From: Scenedesmus sp. ARA3
Taxonomy: Eukaryota; Chlorophyta; Chlorophyceae; Sphaeropleales; Scenedesmaceae
Reading direction: 5' to 3'
DNA: 49,117 bases
Assembly: GCA_004335835.1 (NCBI GenBank)
Contig: RWJK01001974.1
Span: forward strand, 1 to 49,117
Part shown: piece by piece, positions 34,201 to 45,103 of the stretch
Position numbering within the stretch: the stretch's first letter is position 1
How the letters are laid out: each line of letters opens with the position of its first letter
Notes under the pieces: model-generated
Database searches by the model: none
The model's input: the letters and a program-made list of their open reading frames with translations, nothing else
What the model was told of the DNA's origin: nothing
Program-made: the position numbers and the translations under genes

Positions 34201-35710
34201 TGAATTGCATGTGACAGCTGGCGGCCGCTGCTCTGAGCAGCGTCCTCACGTGCAGGTAGTGGAGCAGGTGCTTGCAAGAAATGCAGCTAGCTGCCCCACT
34301 ACCTGCACGGGAGGAGGCTAAAAGTTCAAGGTAATGATTTCTTGATGTTACACAGCTATAACAGCCGGCCGCTGAGTGCAAAAACAGAGTGCAGCCTTTG
34401 CAGCCATGCACAAAGGGAAAACCAACTGGCAACAGTGTACTATTTATGTAGCCTGCTGCTTGCTCGTTGCTTTGCTGGACCCTGTGCTGCTGCGCCACCT
34501 GCTGGTGTCACCCTCACTGCTGAATGTCCCAACATGCACACACAAAAACTCTCCTGCTGCTTGCTCTCCACATAAACTCTGCTGCTGCTTGCTGTTGCTT
34601 GAAATCCTGCAGGACCCTGCGCTGCTGTGCCACCCGCTGGTGTCACCGGCGCTGCTGCCCGTCTTGACATGCACATGACTGTCCTGCTGTCTGCTGTTGC
34701 TTGTTCACCTGCGGGACCCTGCGCTGCTGCGCTGCGTGCTGGTGTCACTTTCACTGCTGCCCAACTTGACACACACATGAATTATCCTGCTGTACGCTGT
34801 TGCTTGTAATCTGCAGGACCCTGCGCTGCTGTGTCACCCGTTGGTGTCACCCGCGCTGCTGCATGATATAACATGCTTGCTGTTGCTTGAACATCCTGCA
34901 GGACCCTGCGCTGCTGTGTCACCCGCTGGTGTCACCCGCGCTGCTGCCCGACCTCAGCGGCCTCAGCCAGCGGGGCATGATGGTGGTGGCTGGGGGCGCG
35001 GAGCTGATGCGGCCAGACATTGCTGCATTTGCAGCCAAGGTGAAAGCAGCAGGTGAGCAGCCAGAAGCGCATGTGCTGGTTGTCGTTTGTTGCCTTAAGG
35101 TTGCTGGTGGTGGCTGAGGGCGCGGAGCTGATGCGGTCAGACATCGCTGCCTTTGCAGCAAAGGTCAAGGCAGCAGGTGAGGGCCTAGTTGCTTATTCTG
35201 CCTGTGTTGTGGTTGGTGCCTGAACGTTGCTGGTGGTGCTGGCGGAGCAGAGCTGATGCGGCCCGACATTGCTGCCTTTGCAGGAAAGGTCAAGGCAGCA
35301 GGTGAGGATCAATCTCTTACTGGGGATATGCAGGATGCTTGCAGCTGGGTTCGCTTGTGGGTTTTGAAAAGTGCTCGGCAAGCTGTACTCAAGAATTAAG
35401 CCTTGCTTCTGCTGCTGACTAGCATGCTGCCTGCATGGCTGCTGCTGCTGCTGCTGCTGCTGCAGGCGTGCCTGTGCAGTATCACGAGGAGCCGGGGGAG
35501 TGCCACTGCTATGCGCTGCTGGCGCTGCCACACCTGCTGCAAAAATGCCACACAGTGCTGGACTACATTGGACAGGTGGCACTGGCAGCAGCAGCAGCAG
35601 CAGGGCCGGGCCTTGCAGGACCAGCGGCAGCAGCAGCAGCGGGGCCAGCAGCAGAGCCAGCACCAGCAGAGCTGCAGGAGCGAGAGAGCGACACACAGTC
35701 TAAGCTGTAG
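30250..35710 (+). CDS. Alpha/beta hydrolase, HSL (hormone-sensitive lipase) type
   Basis: Exons 30250-30453, 30758-30802, 31235-31403, 31798-31920, 33019-33108, 33594-34138, 34902-35052 and 35466-35710 give 523 aa with consistent phases. Seen: the oxyanion motif HGGAF across an exon junction, LSVDYPLAPEHPFPAAVE, and the nucleophile elbow GDSAGGN. Further on are a likely acid in GGAELMRPD and a likely His in GECHCYALL. These blocks are diagnostic of the HSL/AADAC/Say1 group, which hydrolyses acyl or acetyl esters of lipids, sterols or small molecules. A Gln/Ser-rich insert of ~70 residues follows the nucleophile block, and the C-terminus is Ala/Pro-rich low complexity. The N-terminal segment has a possible membrane-associating helix (VQRLVRLLLSPFLRIVI). 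The substrate cannot be told from sequence. Confidence 0.88.
31060..31160 (+). repeat. Echo of hydrolase exon 31235-31403 start
   Basis: CTG run, GCAG acceptor and a copy of VSAWRGFFGAVGELQAWVPV. The second CTG run and functional exon follow ~140 bases later. Confidence 0.9.
31445..31502 (+). repeat. Echo of hydrolase exon 31235-31403 end
   Basis: GAGGCAGCCGCG...CATCAACCTTGTTTTCTTTCATG|GTGAGAGC repeats the NMVFFHG end and its donor 97 bases downstream. Confidence 0.9.
31921..32520 (+). repeat. Tandem echoes of the LSVDYPLAPG exon end in the hydrolase intron
   Basis: Five further copies of CTCAGCGTGGACTACCCNCTGGCACCAG|GTG, at about 32005, 32135, 32248, 32365 and 32475. They sit in ~115-130 base units that also contain GGCAGCTCTTCTTCACAGCA and GATGTAACGCATGCTATCAC. 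Two units are almost identical. The exon piece between CTCAG and the donor is 23 nt, so inclusion would shift the frame. Confidence 0.93.
32725..32785 (+). repeat. Echo of hydrolase exon 33019-33108 start
   Basis: CATGCAG followed by AGCACCCCTTCCCTGCAGCT and GTGGAAGCTGCAGCTGACGTGATT, a copy of 33019-33062, about 284 bases before the functional exon. Confidence 0.9.
33335..33445 (+). repeat. Echo of hydrolase GDSAGG exon
   Basis: Copy of 33590-33695 including TGTGTGCTCACTGGGCTGGC and CTGAGGGAGCAGCGGCGGCTGG. The GDSAGG region is scrambled (GGACGGCACC), so it cannot replace the functional exon. Confidence 0.8.
34480..34930 (+). repeat. ~100-bp tandem array of hydrolase exon start
   Basis: Four upstream copies (about 34484, 34612, 34713, 34815) of GGACCCTGCGCTGCTG...CTGGTGTCACC...CTGCTGCCC precede the functional exon at 34902. 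Most keep the CTGCAG acceptor and a (T)GTTGCTT lead-in. Confidence 0.93.
35090..35305 (+). repeat. Two echoes of hydrolase exon 34902-35052 end
   Basis: Copies of GGCGCGGAGCTGATGCGG...GCCTTTGCAG(C/G)AAAGGTCAAGGCAGCAG|GTGAGG, ending at 35176 and 35301. Each has an internal TTTGCAG acceptor, leaving an 18-nt in-frame piece before its donor. Confidence 0.9.
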
Positions 35711-35814
35711 GGTTTGCACAGCATGCAGCTGCCTGTGCCCCTGCTGTTACCTAAAAGGTACGATGGCAAGGCGCCATAGAGCTCTCCTCTTTGGGATGCA
35801 GCACGTGTAGTCAG

Positions 35815-36030
35815 GATGAGAGGTGCCGGACTACACTGAACAGGTGGCACTCGCGGCAGCAGGAGCAGCAGCATGGCCAGGACGTTCTGCAGTGCCAGCA
35901 GCAGCAGCGACAGGGCCAGCAGCCGCTGCTGGCTCGGAGCCAGTACCAGCAGAGTTGCAGGAGCAAGAGAGCGGCACAGATTCCAAGCTGTAGCGCCGCA
36001 TGTAGCATGCACCTGAGGTGCTTGTGCGCC
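35815..36030 (+). repeat. Echo of hydrolase terminal exon, with its own stop
   Basis: Copy of 35560-35750: GACTACATTGAACAGGTGGC, CAG-rich part, GAGCAAGAGAGCGGCACAGA and TCCAAGCTGTAG, with the 3' UTR start (CATGCACCTG). Confidence 0.85.
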
Positions 36031-36809
36031 TGCTGCTAGCCATGCTGCAGCGGCTGCGTTGTTGCTATGGCTTGATTGCAAACGTGGTGAAGTGAAGTTG
36101 ATGGATCCAATTGTTGCAGATTGAGTCTGCCATTGACTGTGTTCCTGTCACGTAACACAACCAAAGTAATGATGGTGGTACTTTGGCTATGCGCCGTGCA
36201 GCACTCCACATGGGGCTGCAGTAGATGCAGTCGGCATGAGGTGTGCCTGCCAGAGTGCAGCCTATCAATGCACTTGAGCGGCCCAATGACTCAAGAGCGC
36301 ATTATGTCTCGTCGCCGGTCCGCTTCCGGCCAGGCCAGAGTATCTCTTGACCAGGACTTTCAGGCTGGCGCCAGCGGCAGTGGCACTAGCCGGTGAAAGT
36401 TACACGCCCGTAACCTCGCCCATGCATTGTGCTTGCATTGTGCTTTTGACAGTGTGGTATCCAGCAGGACTTTTACACTACATGCCGCTCCTGTCAGAGC
36501 CTGCTGATGTCATGCAGATGGTCCAGTTACACCGATGTATCGTACCGTCACACTTGACATCCCGCAACATCAGCGCACACACAGCTATTCCTCACTGAGG
36601 GAATGGCACTGCAGTAGTGACACATCACGCCATGCTGTAATACTTTGAATGACCAGCAGCTTGAGCTGTCATCATTGCCACCACTTCAGTTGGCGTTTCA
36701 TGTGCAACGCCGAGCGTGGCCAGGTCCTGCTCCCACAGCTGCGGTACTGCTGATGACATGTAGATAACCCAACACCACACGTAGCAGCCACTGCAGCTGG
36801 CAGTACAAA
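36031..36809. other. Convergent 3' region between hydrolase and CAP-H
   Basis: No gene supported. 36690-36745 holds an echo of the CAP-H terminal exon (GAGCGTGGCCAGGTCCTG). Confidence 0.6.
36685..36750 (-). repeat. Echo of CAP-H terminal exon
   Basis: GAGCGTGGCCAGGTCCTGCT (plus strand) repeats the 36830-36850 region coding QEDLATLN, just beyond the stop codon. Confidence 0.7.
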
Positions 36810-37906
36810 TCAAGCCACGTTTGAGATGTTGAGCGTGGCCAGGTCCTCCTGCGCCTTTATGACCAGCCCCTTCTCGTTCGCCAGGTGCAGCAGGCAGATG
36901 AAGCACATGTGCACAGACACGTCTTCCAAGCTGCCGGCAGCGCTGCGCTGCGGCACACTCACAATCACCTCCTGGAAAGGAATAGTTGGCTGCTGGGAGC
37001 CGGGTGCTGCAGCTGCAGCTGCGTCTGTGTCCATGCTGCTGCTGCTGCTGTCCTCGTTGTGGGCGGCAGATGTTTTGCGCGTGTTGGCCGTGACCAGGCT
37101 GTCCCAAAGCAGATCCTTGAGGGCACGCACGTCAACCTGCGCAGCATATACGCAGCAGCAGTACGGGCAGCGGTGATGCAGCCGTGTTGTGCGACAGAAA
37201 GTTCTTTGATAGTGAAGATAGTGAGTTGGCGGTGACCAGGCTGTCCCACAGCAGGTCCTTCAGGGCACGCACGTCAACCTGCACAGTTACACAAGTACAC
37301 AGCAGCAGCAGCAACAGCAGGCGTAAATATCTGGTGTAATATGACAGTTTTAAGCATGGTAAATGCACATGTGCTGGTGTGTGTATGCGTGCACTTGCAT
37401 GTGCGTGGTGTGGCACATGCTCACAGCAGATCCTTCAGCGCACGCATGTCAACTTGCGCAACAGTACAGGCAGGCATACAGGCATGCAGTTGCAGTTGCC
37501 GAAGTATGATTGCGTGCATAAGAATGTAGTATGGGGCTGTTAATTGGCAGTAGAGCAAGGCACATGGTGCAGAGCGTGTGGTTCAAAGCGCAAAAAAGGA
37601 GCGTTTTTACGACCCGGCCCAGCTGGAGCTCAAAGATAAGCAGAAGTTACCTTGATCGGCAAAAAGTTTGCTGCATGCATTGCTGACCTCACCATGCCAA
37701 TGCTGAGATGGCAGATGAGCCCAGCACCCCACCCTGCAGCTCACCTGCTTTGCTGCGCGGTTGAAGTTCACCGCCAGGCCTGCGTTGCGCTTGGGCGCAC
37801 TCAGCAGCGCGTGCTCCGCGCCCCACCACTCGCTGCCGCCGGGCTCCTCGCTCGCGCCCAGGCCGCTGCTGCTGAAGCCTGGGTCACCCACTGACAAGTC
37901 GCCTGC

Positions 37907-37939
<33 letters not shown>

Positions 37940-40900
37940 TAAAACACAGTGTGAATAAAAGGCAGGCTGCTGCTGCTGAAGCCGGGTGAACCATAGACAG
38001 GCCTCCCGCGCAGCAGCAGCAGACGCCAGCACCAAGCGTAAACCAAAGACAGCACAACTGGAGCTCCTGCATTCGTTGTTTGCGGCTTTGACTGGACAAC
38101 TTTGACACAAGTGGCAGGTACACCCGCACACTGCAACGCCAACAGAGGCCCAACATGACTGCTGGCACAAGGCTGAACAGGGATTTCATGGTCACCTACC
38201 TGCATTGTAGCCATCTGCTCCACCACCACCAAGTTCGCCATCATCATCGCCGTAGCCATCACCACCCCAGCCACCCTCCTCATCATCGCTGCTGCCCCAG
38301 CCGCTGCCTGCTGCATCAACATGATTGCTGGCACTACATGAAGCTGAAAAACACAAACACATAAGCAAAGGCAGCAGCACCACCCACCTGCATTGTAGCC
38401 GTCGCAGCCAAAGTCGCCATCATCGTCACCGTAGCCATCACCACCCCAGCCACCATCCCCATCATTGTCACTGCCGCCCCAGTCCCCGCCTGCTGCACCG
38501 CCGTCAGCGCCGCCACCCGCTGCTGCATTGCGGCGGAGATGGCTGATGCAGCTGACTGGTGCCGGCTTGAGGAAGAGCTGCCCAAGGTTGCTGGCCTGCA
38601 GCAGCAGCAGCATGTTATAACAGCCCTGTCAAGAGCCGCAGAACTGATGTGGAGGTGCTGGTCCTCTGGCAGCAGCGTAGGTGCCCGCCGCAGACGGCCG
38701 GAGCACCGCATCCAGCTCATCAACAAAGTTGCGGTTTGCGTGTTGGGCTAGACGCGCCGGCCAGGCCCACCTGGCAGTGCAGGTTCTGCGGCTGCAGGTA
38801 CATGCCCTAAACCCCACACCTAAAGATGACAAACCAACTAGCCTTGATTTGTGACCAAGCCCGCCCGCCAGCCAGCCAGCCAGCCAGCTGCAGCCCCGCC
38901 TGTTAGTGCAGGTCCTGTGGCAGCAGGAGTTGGCGCTGTGGCGGCGGCAGAAGCCTCACCTGCCGAAGCACGCAAACAAGCCAGCCAGCCAGCCAGCTGC
39001 TGCCTCACCTGGTAGTGCAGGTCCTGCGGCAGCAGGGTTGGTGCTGTGGCAGCCGCGCCCACCAGGCACGTCTGCTTGCGGCTGCCGCGCTCCAACGCGC
39101 CCTCCGGCAACTCTGGCAGGCTTTCAAAGTCGATGCGCTGCTGGCCGGGCCTGCAGCAAATGAAGACATCAAAGAGCACAAATGTTGACCACGGGCTGAC
39201 ATCAATATATATAAAGAGAGGCAAGATTTCAATTCATTTATGGAGAAACGCTGCTGCTGTGCGCAACAAGGGCAGCAAGGGCGATCCCATGCACGATGCC
39301 AGCGACACAGCGGCAGTGCAGCTGCAGGGGTTGTTGCGCTGCTGCTAACATCAGCTGCATCACACAGCAGCTGTTGCTGTATACACTGCTGAAGCCACCT
39401 GGCAGACACACCCAAGGCCTGCCGCACGCCCCACCTGGCCTTGCTGCCTGCCGCCGGCGCCTTCTTAGCTGCTGCTGCTGCGCTGCCGCCCAGCCGCGCG
39501 ATGGCAGCAGCAGTAGACTTGTACTTCCAGAAGCTGCTGCCTGCCCAGCCGCCGCCCGTGGTGGGCGCTGCTTTTGCGTTGAAGCCGGAGCCGCCCAGCA
39601 GCTGCTGCAGCGCCTCTGCATCCAGCACCTCATCCGCCTCAGCAGCCTGCAACAGCACAGGAAGGCACTGCTGTCAAAGATGATAGTAGCAATCATATAG
39701 TGCCACAGCTGCAGCCGCCCAGCAGCTGCTGCAGCGCCTCCGCATCAGCACCTCATCAGCCTCAGCAGCCTGCAACAGCACAAGGACAAAGGAGGAGCCC
39801 ACGCGAGTGATGCAGGACCAGCGTCAGCTCAGAGCTAAACAACGTTGTGCACTGTATGTGTAGCACCATGGCAGCTTGGCCAGTGTCTTGCTGCAAGCTG
39901 CATGCTAGCTGTGAAGGCGCGCTGCTCCTGCTGCTGCTGTACACAGCACGCTGGCGCACATCCTCAATGGCTCGAAATGCTGCTGCCGCTGCTGCTGCTG
40001 CACAGCAGCCCTGAGGCGCACTCACCCCACTTCTGCCAAGCCCCAGCATGCTGTGGCCGCCAGACGACTGCCGCCGCTGCTGCTGCTGCTGCTGCCAGGG
40101 CTCGCCTTCGCCCTCGCCGTCATCCTCAAACCCTGCATGTCCATCTTCACCCTCATAATCTTCATCTCCCGCCAGGCCTTCCTCTCCCCAGCTGCCATCC
40201 GCAGCAGCTGCATCCTCATCTGCCTGGCCTGCTGAGTCAGCAAGGAAAGCTGCCACAACAGCGCTGCCTGCTTGGATGCCGCCAGCATCAGCAGCAGCAG
40301 CAGCTGCGGTGTCCGCATCCACAGCAAACTCCTCAGGCGCATCGCCGTCACACTGCATGGCGTCGTCTGTTGCGTCAGCTTGCATGCTGCCTGCTGCTGC
40401 ACCTGCGCCAGCCGCTGCTTGGCCGCTGCTCCTCCTCCTTGGTGGCATCGGCGTGGGTGCCAGGCCACCTGCAGTGAGAGAACAGCAGCAGCAGCAGCAG
40501 GATTGTCGTACACTACAGCAAGAGCTGTGCAGATAAATCAAACAAACAAGCAGGTGCAGGCTGCACCCAAACGTGCGAGCAGAAGCTCAGCCGCCAGCAG
40601 CACCACCTCTGCTGCTGTGTGCGTACCAGGCATTGCTGGCCAACACATGCACTGCACTTTCAAACCCCAGCGATGTTACTCATGCACCAACAGGCCGTTT
40701 ACACAGTGCACTCACGTGTCGCCTGCTCCATGATCGCTGCAACGTCCACCGTGCTCCTGCCTTGCTGCTGCTGCTGCTGCTGCTGGCCCTGCACTCTCTG
40801 CAGCGACTCTTCCAGCAGGCTGTACATCTGCTCAAGGCCAGGCGTCAGCTGCAGCACACCCCCGTTGCTGCTGCTGCTGCTTGTTGCAGTGCAGGCTGCC

Positions 40901-42916
40901 AGCTGCCGCCGCATGGGTTGCATGTTGATGAGCGTGTCGGGCTCTGCTGCTGCAGCCAGCGGGAACTGCTGCTCTGGCACCTCATGGGGGTCAGTCATAA
41001 TGGCAGCGCCGTGGTACACGCTGCGATTCAGCAGCAGCAGGCCTGCATGGGTGCATCAACAGAAGCAGCAGCAGCAGGTGAAGAACAGATGCAGCCACAC
41101 AGAGTTGCCTAGTACAGCCGGGGAACACGCAGACAATCAGATTTGCACCATGCAGCACCTTCCAACATGTGTCTATTTGCTGGAGCGGCAACGACACACC
41201 ACAGTTCTGTTGCTGCATGTGACATGTTTTCCTTATGACCTCCACCTAGAACCCTTCACGCCACTCACCCTTGGCGCCGCCCTCGTCAAACAGCGCAGAC
41301 ATCTTGTGGAACAGCGGGTCCACCGCAAACGTGTTGTCCACCTTCTTCTGGCGCAGCGCATCTGCACTCGCCAGCGTGGCCTCCTCGCGCGCTGCCCCGG
41401 CCTTGCCCCTCTTGCCTGCAGCTGCCGCTGACTTGGCCTGCTTGGCTGCCGCTGCTGCTGCGTCCTCCACATCATCATCATCTTCACCATCACCGCCTGC
41501 TGCGTCATCTTCGCCATCGTCATCGCCTGCATGGCGCAGCACAAGCGGTGGCAACCAGTGGCGAGGAGCACCAAACAGAGCGGCAAGGTGCAGCACACAA
41601 AGCGGCAAGGTGCAGAATGTGGCATGGCAGCTAATGCAGGCTAAGGTAGCAGCAAGCAGGAGGCGCGAGGCGCAAGGAAAGGGAACTTTGCTGGTGGGGG
41701 ATAGCAGCAGTGTAGCTGCAAGGCCTTGACACGTAGCCTGGCCAGAAGAGGCGCTGCCTGTCCCTGCCTTACTGTGCTGTTGCCTGTGTGCCAATTTTGC
41801 AGGAGCGGCCTTTCTGCACGCGTGCGCTATTGATGCTGCTGCTGCTGCTGCTGTGCTGCTGCTGGCAGTGCCGTGTCGCTGTCACCTCTGCTGGCTGTAC
41901 TGTCGCTGTTGCTGCTGCTGCAGCCGCTACTTTGCCGCTGCTTGCATCAGGGCATCACAGCGGAGCGTTCCAGAGCCGCCTCTCACCTCTGCTGCCTGCG
42001 CTGTTGCTGGTGCTGCTGCTACTTTGCCGCTGCTTGCATCAATGCATCCCATCGAAACGTCTTAGATTCGCCTCTCACCTCTGCTGCCTGAGCTGATGCC
42101 CTGCAGCTGCTGGAACACATCCTTCCAGGTAGTGTCCACGCGCTTTGAGTAGATGGTTACGCCTGCATCCAGGCCCCCGCTCATCTTCTGGAAGTTGAAA
42201 CCTCCACCCCGCAGGCTTGCTGCCTGCCCTGCCTGCACAATGCTTGGCAGGTGCTGGATGAGGTCCAGCTGCCACACATTCTTGTCTGTTATTTTGTTTT
42301 CTGCTGCCAGCTTGATGCACTGCTCAAACATGGTGGAGAGTGCTTCCTGCGAGAGCGTGGGGCCCTTGCCCTGCTGCTCGCCGCTGCTTCCTGCAAAGGC
42401 ATCTGACAGGGACTTGCGCAGCGCCTCGGAGCGCCTGCGGGTGCATACAGCATGAGGCGTGGATCGTGCTGCTGAGGATGGGTGGGGGTGATCTGTATAC
42501 AGCAGCATATACATGTGCGGAGACACAAGACTTGTGCACGGCAACTGAGCAGCACATGCTGTGGAAGATCAAAGCAACAGCTGCTTTAGATGCAGGTGGA
42601 GGTGAAGGGCAGTTGCTGAAATCAGAACGAGCAGGCCACATGCATCAGTTGTTGCAGGGCAGGCGTAGCCCTGCACAGCTGGCACTCACTTCTTCCTGCG
42701 CACGCTGGCCTTCTCCGCTGCATCGTCATTGGGGGTCAAGGCAGACTGCAAGGAAGTATTTCAGAGTTTCGTAATGTCGTCATGCGTGTTCAGGGGCATG
42801 AATTCCTGCTGTTGAGAGCTGCTGCCCACCTGGGGGGTCCGCTGCACTGCTGTATGCCTGCCAGACAGAGGCGTGCCCTGCTCTGCGCGCCGGCGTTGAT
42901 GCAGCGGTGTAGCCAT
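36810..42916 (-). CDS. CAPH: Condensin complex subunit CAP-H (Barren/Brn1, kleisin)
   Basis: Exons in order of transcription: 42916-42830, 42745-42690, 42434-42079, 41526-41269, 41042-40716, 40468-40026, 39646-39435, 39150-39009, 38595-38388, 37902-37745 and 37136-36810. Total 857 aa, every phase matching. Diagnostic: LSTMFEQCIKLAAENKIT, NVWQLDLIQHLPSI, NFQKMSGGLDAGVTIYSKRV, NTFAVDPLFHKMSALFDEGG, RIDFESLPELP, TLLPQDLHYQ, LKDLLWDSL and the C-terminal VSVHMCFICLLHLANEKGL. Known: CAP-H is the kleisin that bridges SMC2 and SMC4 and recruits the HEAT subunits for mitotic chromosome compaction. Algal additions are acidic (DDDGEDD, GYGDDDG) and Gln/Ala-rich linkers. The N-terminal Met opens MATPLHQRRR. 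Head to head with the unknown gene at 43580. Confidence 0.95.
37215..37460 (-). repeat. Two echoes of CAP-H exon 37136-36810 start
   Basis: The VDVRALKDLLWDSLVTAN-coding start with its acceptor recurs at about 37220-37283 (almost exact) and in shorter form at 37423-37460. Confidence 0.9.
37965..38015 (-). repeat. Echo of CAP-H exon 37902-37745 start
   Basis: GCTGCTGCTGAAGCCGGGTG..CGCGCAGCAG (plus strand) copies 37865-37912, including acceptor and the adjoining CAG/CTG tract. Confidence 0.8.
38200..38310 (-). CDS. CAPH: Possible extra CAP-H cassette exon (duplicated acidic exon)
   Basis: Within the intron 38387-37903 of CAP-H lies a diverged copy of the end of exon 38595-38388. On the minus strand it has an acceptor (GTTGATGCAG), 111 open bases and a donor (GCAG|GTAGGTGA). 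Length is divisible by three and it enters and leaves in phase 1, exactly as the intron requires. It would add 37 residues, including SSDDEEGGWGGDGYGDDDG. Whether it is constitutive, alternative or silent cannot be told. Confidence 0.55.
38765..38995 (-). repeat. Echoes of CAP-H exon 39150-39009 end plus CCAG tracts
   Basis: The LLPQDLHYQ end with donor recurs near 38768-38800 (reads LQPQNLHCQ on the minus strand) and 38895-38960. The latter is flanked by (CCAG)n runs at 38866-38888 and 38978-38998. Confidence 0.8.
39705..39785 (-). repeat. Echo of CAP-H exon 39646-39435 start
   Basis: Plus-strand GCCGCCCAGCAGCTGCTGCA to CAGCCTGCAACAGCACA copies 39589-39657 with one three-base loss; acceptor kept. 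Confidence 0.9.
41875..42080 (-). repeat. ~95-bp echoes of CAP-H exon 42434-42079 end
   Basis: The donor region (plus strand CCTCTCACCTCTGCTGCCTG) recurs at about 41975 and, more diverged, 41882. The units share GCTACTTTGCCGCTGCTTGC and ATCA. Confidence 0.85.
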
Positions 42917-43579
42917 GCTTATAGATGCTGCTTAACCAAGTTAAATGATCACATTGCCGTGGACGCTGCTGCTACTGCAGAGGATAACATGAAATGGCAG
43001 CTTCAACGAACGAGGACTTCTGAACAGGCACACAGCTACAGATTATGATCTTCTAGCAAGTTCGCAGCAAGCAGCGCCTCAGGTTATGCTCCGGATCCAG
43101 AACGTCGTGCAGCTTTGCCTGTCGCAGTTTGAATTGTGTCATGTGCTGCGCGCGCCCCTGCCTGTAAGCAATGGCGATAATGAACAGTACTGCGCTGCTC
43201 GCTTTATTTGTTGAAGCCCATCGTCTGCACAGTGCTCCCTGTCGATGGTGTTGCCACCGAATCCCTCACCACACCACGTGTGATGCCCCGGCCAGTCCAT
43301 GGTGCCAAATCAACGGCATTGCGTCCTGAATTATCACATCAGTTGTTTAAATCACAGCTTGACGTGCCGAAACTCAGGGGTTTCGCTATTCGAGCCAACC
43401 GATGCAGCAACAGCAGCAGCACTGTCAGCATACACTTCTGCGTGCAGCAGTGCGCCCCCCTCGGCTGATCGACGCTTCTATTCACTCGCATACGTTGCAA
43501 TGTTCACCCATCATAGCCTACAAATGGATCAGTCGCCGCACTATGCGCCTCCCTTGCTGTCAATGGCCAACATTGGCAA
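42917..43579. other. Divergent intergenic region, CAP-H / unknown gene
   Basis: 663 bases between two start codons on opposite strands, so probably a shared promoter region. No clear core element is recognised. Short open frames here have no support. Confidence 0.6.
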
Positions 43580-44409
43580 ATGGAGGACCGCCTCATGGGG
43601 GCTAGTACAAGCCTTGTCCTGCAAGTGGCAGGCAAGCAGCACACCATCACAGCTCTCGAGCTCGCAAAGCACGCAGACAGCCTCCTCTCCAGGCTAGCAG
43701 CAGCAGAGCTTGATGTCAGCAGCAACAGCAGCAGCAGCAGTGCTGAGGCCGTCAAAGTCCTGCAGCTTGACAGCATGGGGCCCACCCCTCTGGCAGACTT
43801 GCCAGACTCAGCAGCACCTGTCATCTGCTCCCTGTACAGGTGCGCAGCTGGATGTAAGCTGAACAGCCCATAACATACTGCAGGCATCTTGCAGAGTTTG
43901 TGCTGGTTCATCACATTACATTACGTTACATTACATTACATGCTCCACTCGAATCATTACGGCAATGCAAGCGTGATGCATGCGTCACAGCTTCGTCTGC
44001 TGCCAGCAGGCAACAGCTGCACTGCATTCTGCATGATTGGCAGTGGCTTGTTCCTGGGCTAGGCGCCTACCATCAAGTTGTTTGTTTGAAGGTGTCGACA
44101 TCAATGTCAGAGGTTAAACTTGACATACTGATATGTGTGTTATGTGTGTGCACACATGCGTCAATTCTGCAGGCTCGGACGCATCTCAACTGAGCTGCTC
44201 GAGCTGCTGCTGACCAACACAGCCAGCAGCATCACGCGTTGCACTGCCAGCAGGAGAGCCAGCAGCAGCAGCATAGGCAGCACCTACAGCAGCAGCAACA
44301 GCAGCGGCAGCAGAAATGACCCCAGCACACGCGTCGCACGGCATCAAGCACTATACAGTCAGCTGCTGACGCTGCTGGACTACCTCCAGCTCAGCAGCAG
44401 CACTGCTGC

Positions 44410-44456
<47 letters not shown>

Positions 44457-45103
44457 CTGGCACACACCACGGCGTCACTGCATGGCTGCCGCAAGCAGTA
44501 GATGTGCCGCTGCGCCACACACGCGTGCTGCGCTTCCTGTACTACTGCTTTGCAGCAGAGGCAGTACAGGTCATGCTGAGCTACAAGCCGCATGCAAATG
44601 CAGCAGCACGGGGCTTCAACCGCCCCAGCAACGCTGCATTCGTTACAACCTTGGACGAAGATCAGGCCGATCCGAGCCTGTGTGTGCGTACGCTGGCTGT
44701 CAAGTCTGACCTGGCAGGCCACGGGCTGCGCACAGCAGCGAGCAGCCAGGTGTTTTCAAGCAGCAATAGCACAGTGCTCAGAGATTTACATGCAGTAAGA
44801 GCAGAAGTGGTGGCGCAGCCAGGGCCTAATGCGCAGAGCCGCAACGGCTGCTGGCAGTCTGGTACAGTGCGAGATGTCATCGGCAAAGCAGTGGGTGTGT
44901 CGCATCCTCTGTGTGGTCAGGCTTTGCAGGAGGCGCTGCTGGCAGGCATCAGCAGCGGTGGCTTGGGAGCTGGCTTCACTTGGGTGAAGGGTTTGAGTGA
45001 GGCAGCAGCAGCGCACAGCACAGTGCAGCTGGGAGGGGTGGGTGGTGGGGTGCAGGCGGCTGCGAGGATGGCGGCGTTGCCAGTGTGGGTGCTGTGGTGG
45101 TGA
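43580..45103 (+). CDS. Unknown two-exon protein
   Basis: Exons 43580-43839 and 44173-45103 (phase 2 join giving LYRLGRIS) yield 396 aa. The ATG at 43580 is the only upstream Met in the frame. The N-terminus (VLQVAGKQHTITALELAKH) is leucine-rich and soluble-looking. The middle has Ser runs (44262-44310, 44396-44457), and the later part has RVLRFLYYCFAAEAVQVMLS and ends ALPVWVLWW. I recognise no domain. Three further degraded copies of the 3' end follow downstream. The 5' end lies 663 bases from CAP-H, on the opposite strand. Confidence 0.6.
43914..43942 (+). repeat. ACATT pentanucleotide microsatellite
   Basis: About six ACATT-type units with one ACGTT variant, inside the intron of the unknown gene. 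Confidence 0.9.

Noticed and set aside
36121..36396. Short open frame in the convergent intergenic region
   Set aside because: No recognisable domain; lies where both neighbouring genes end.
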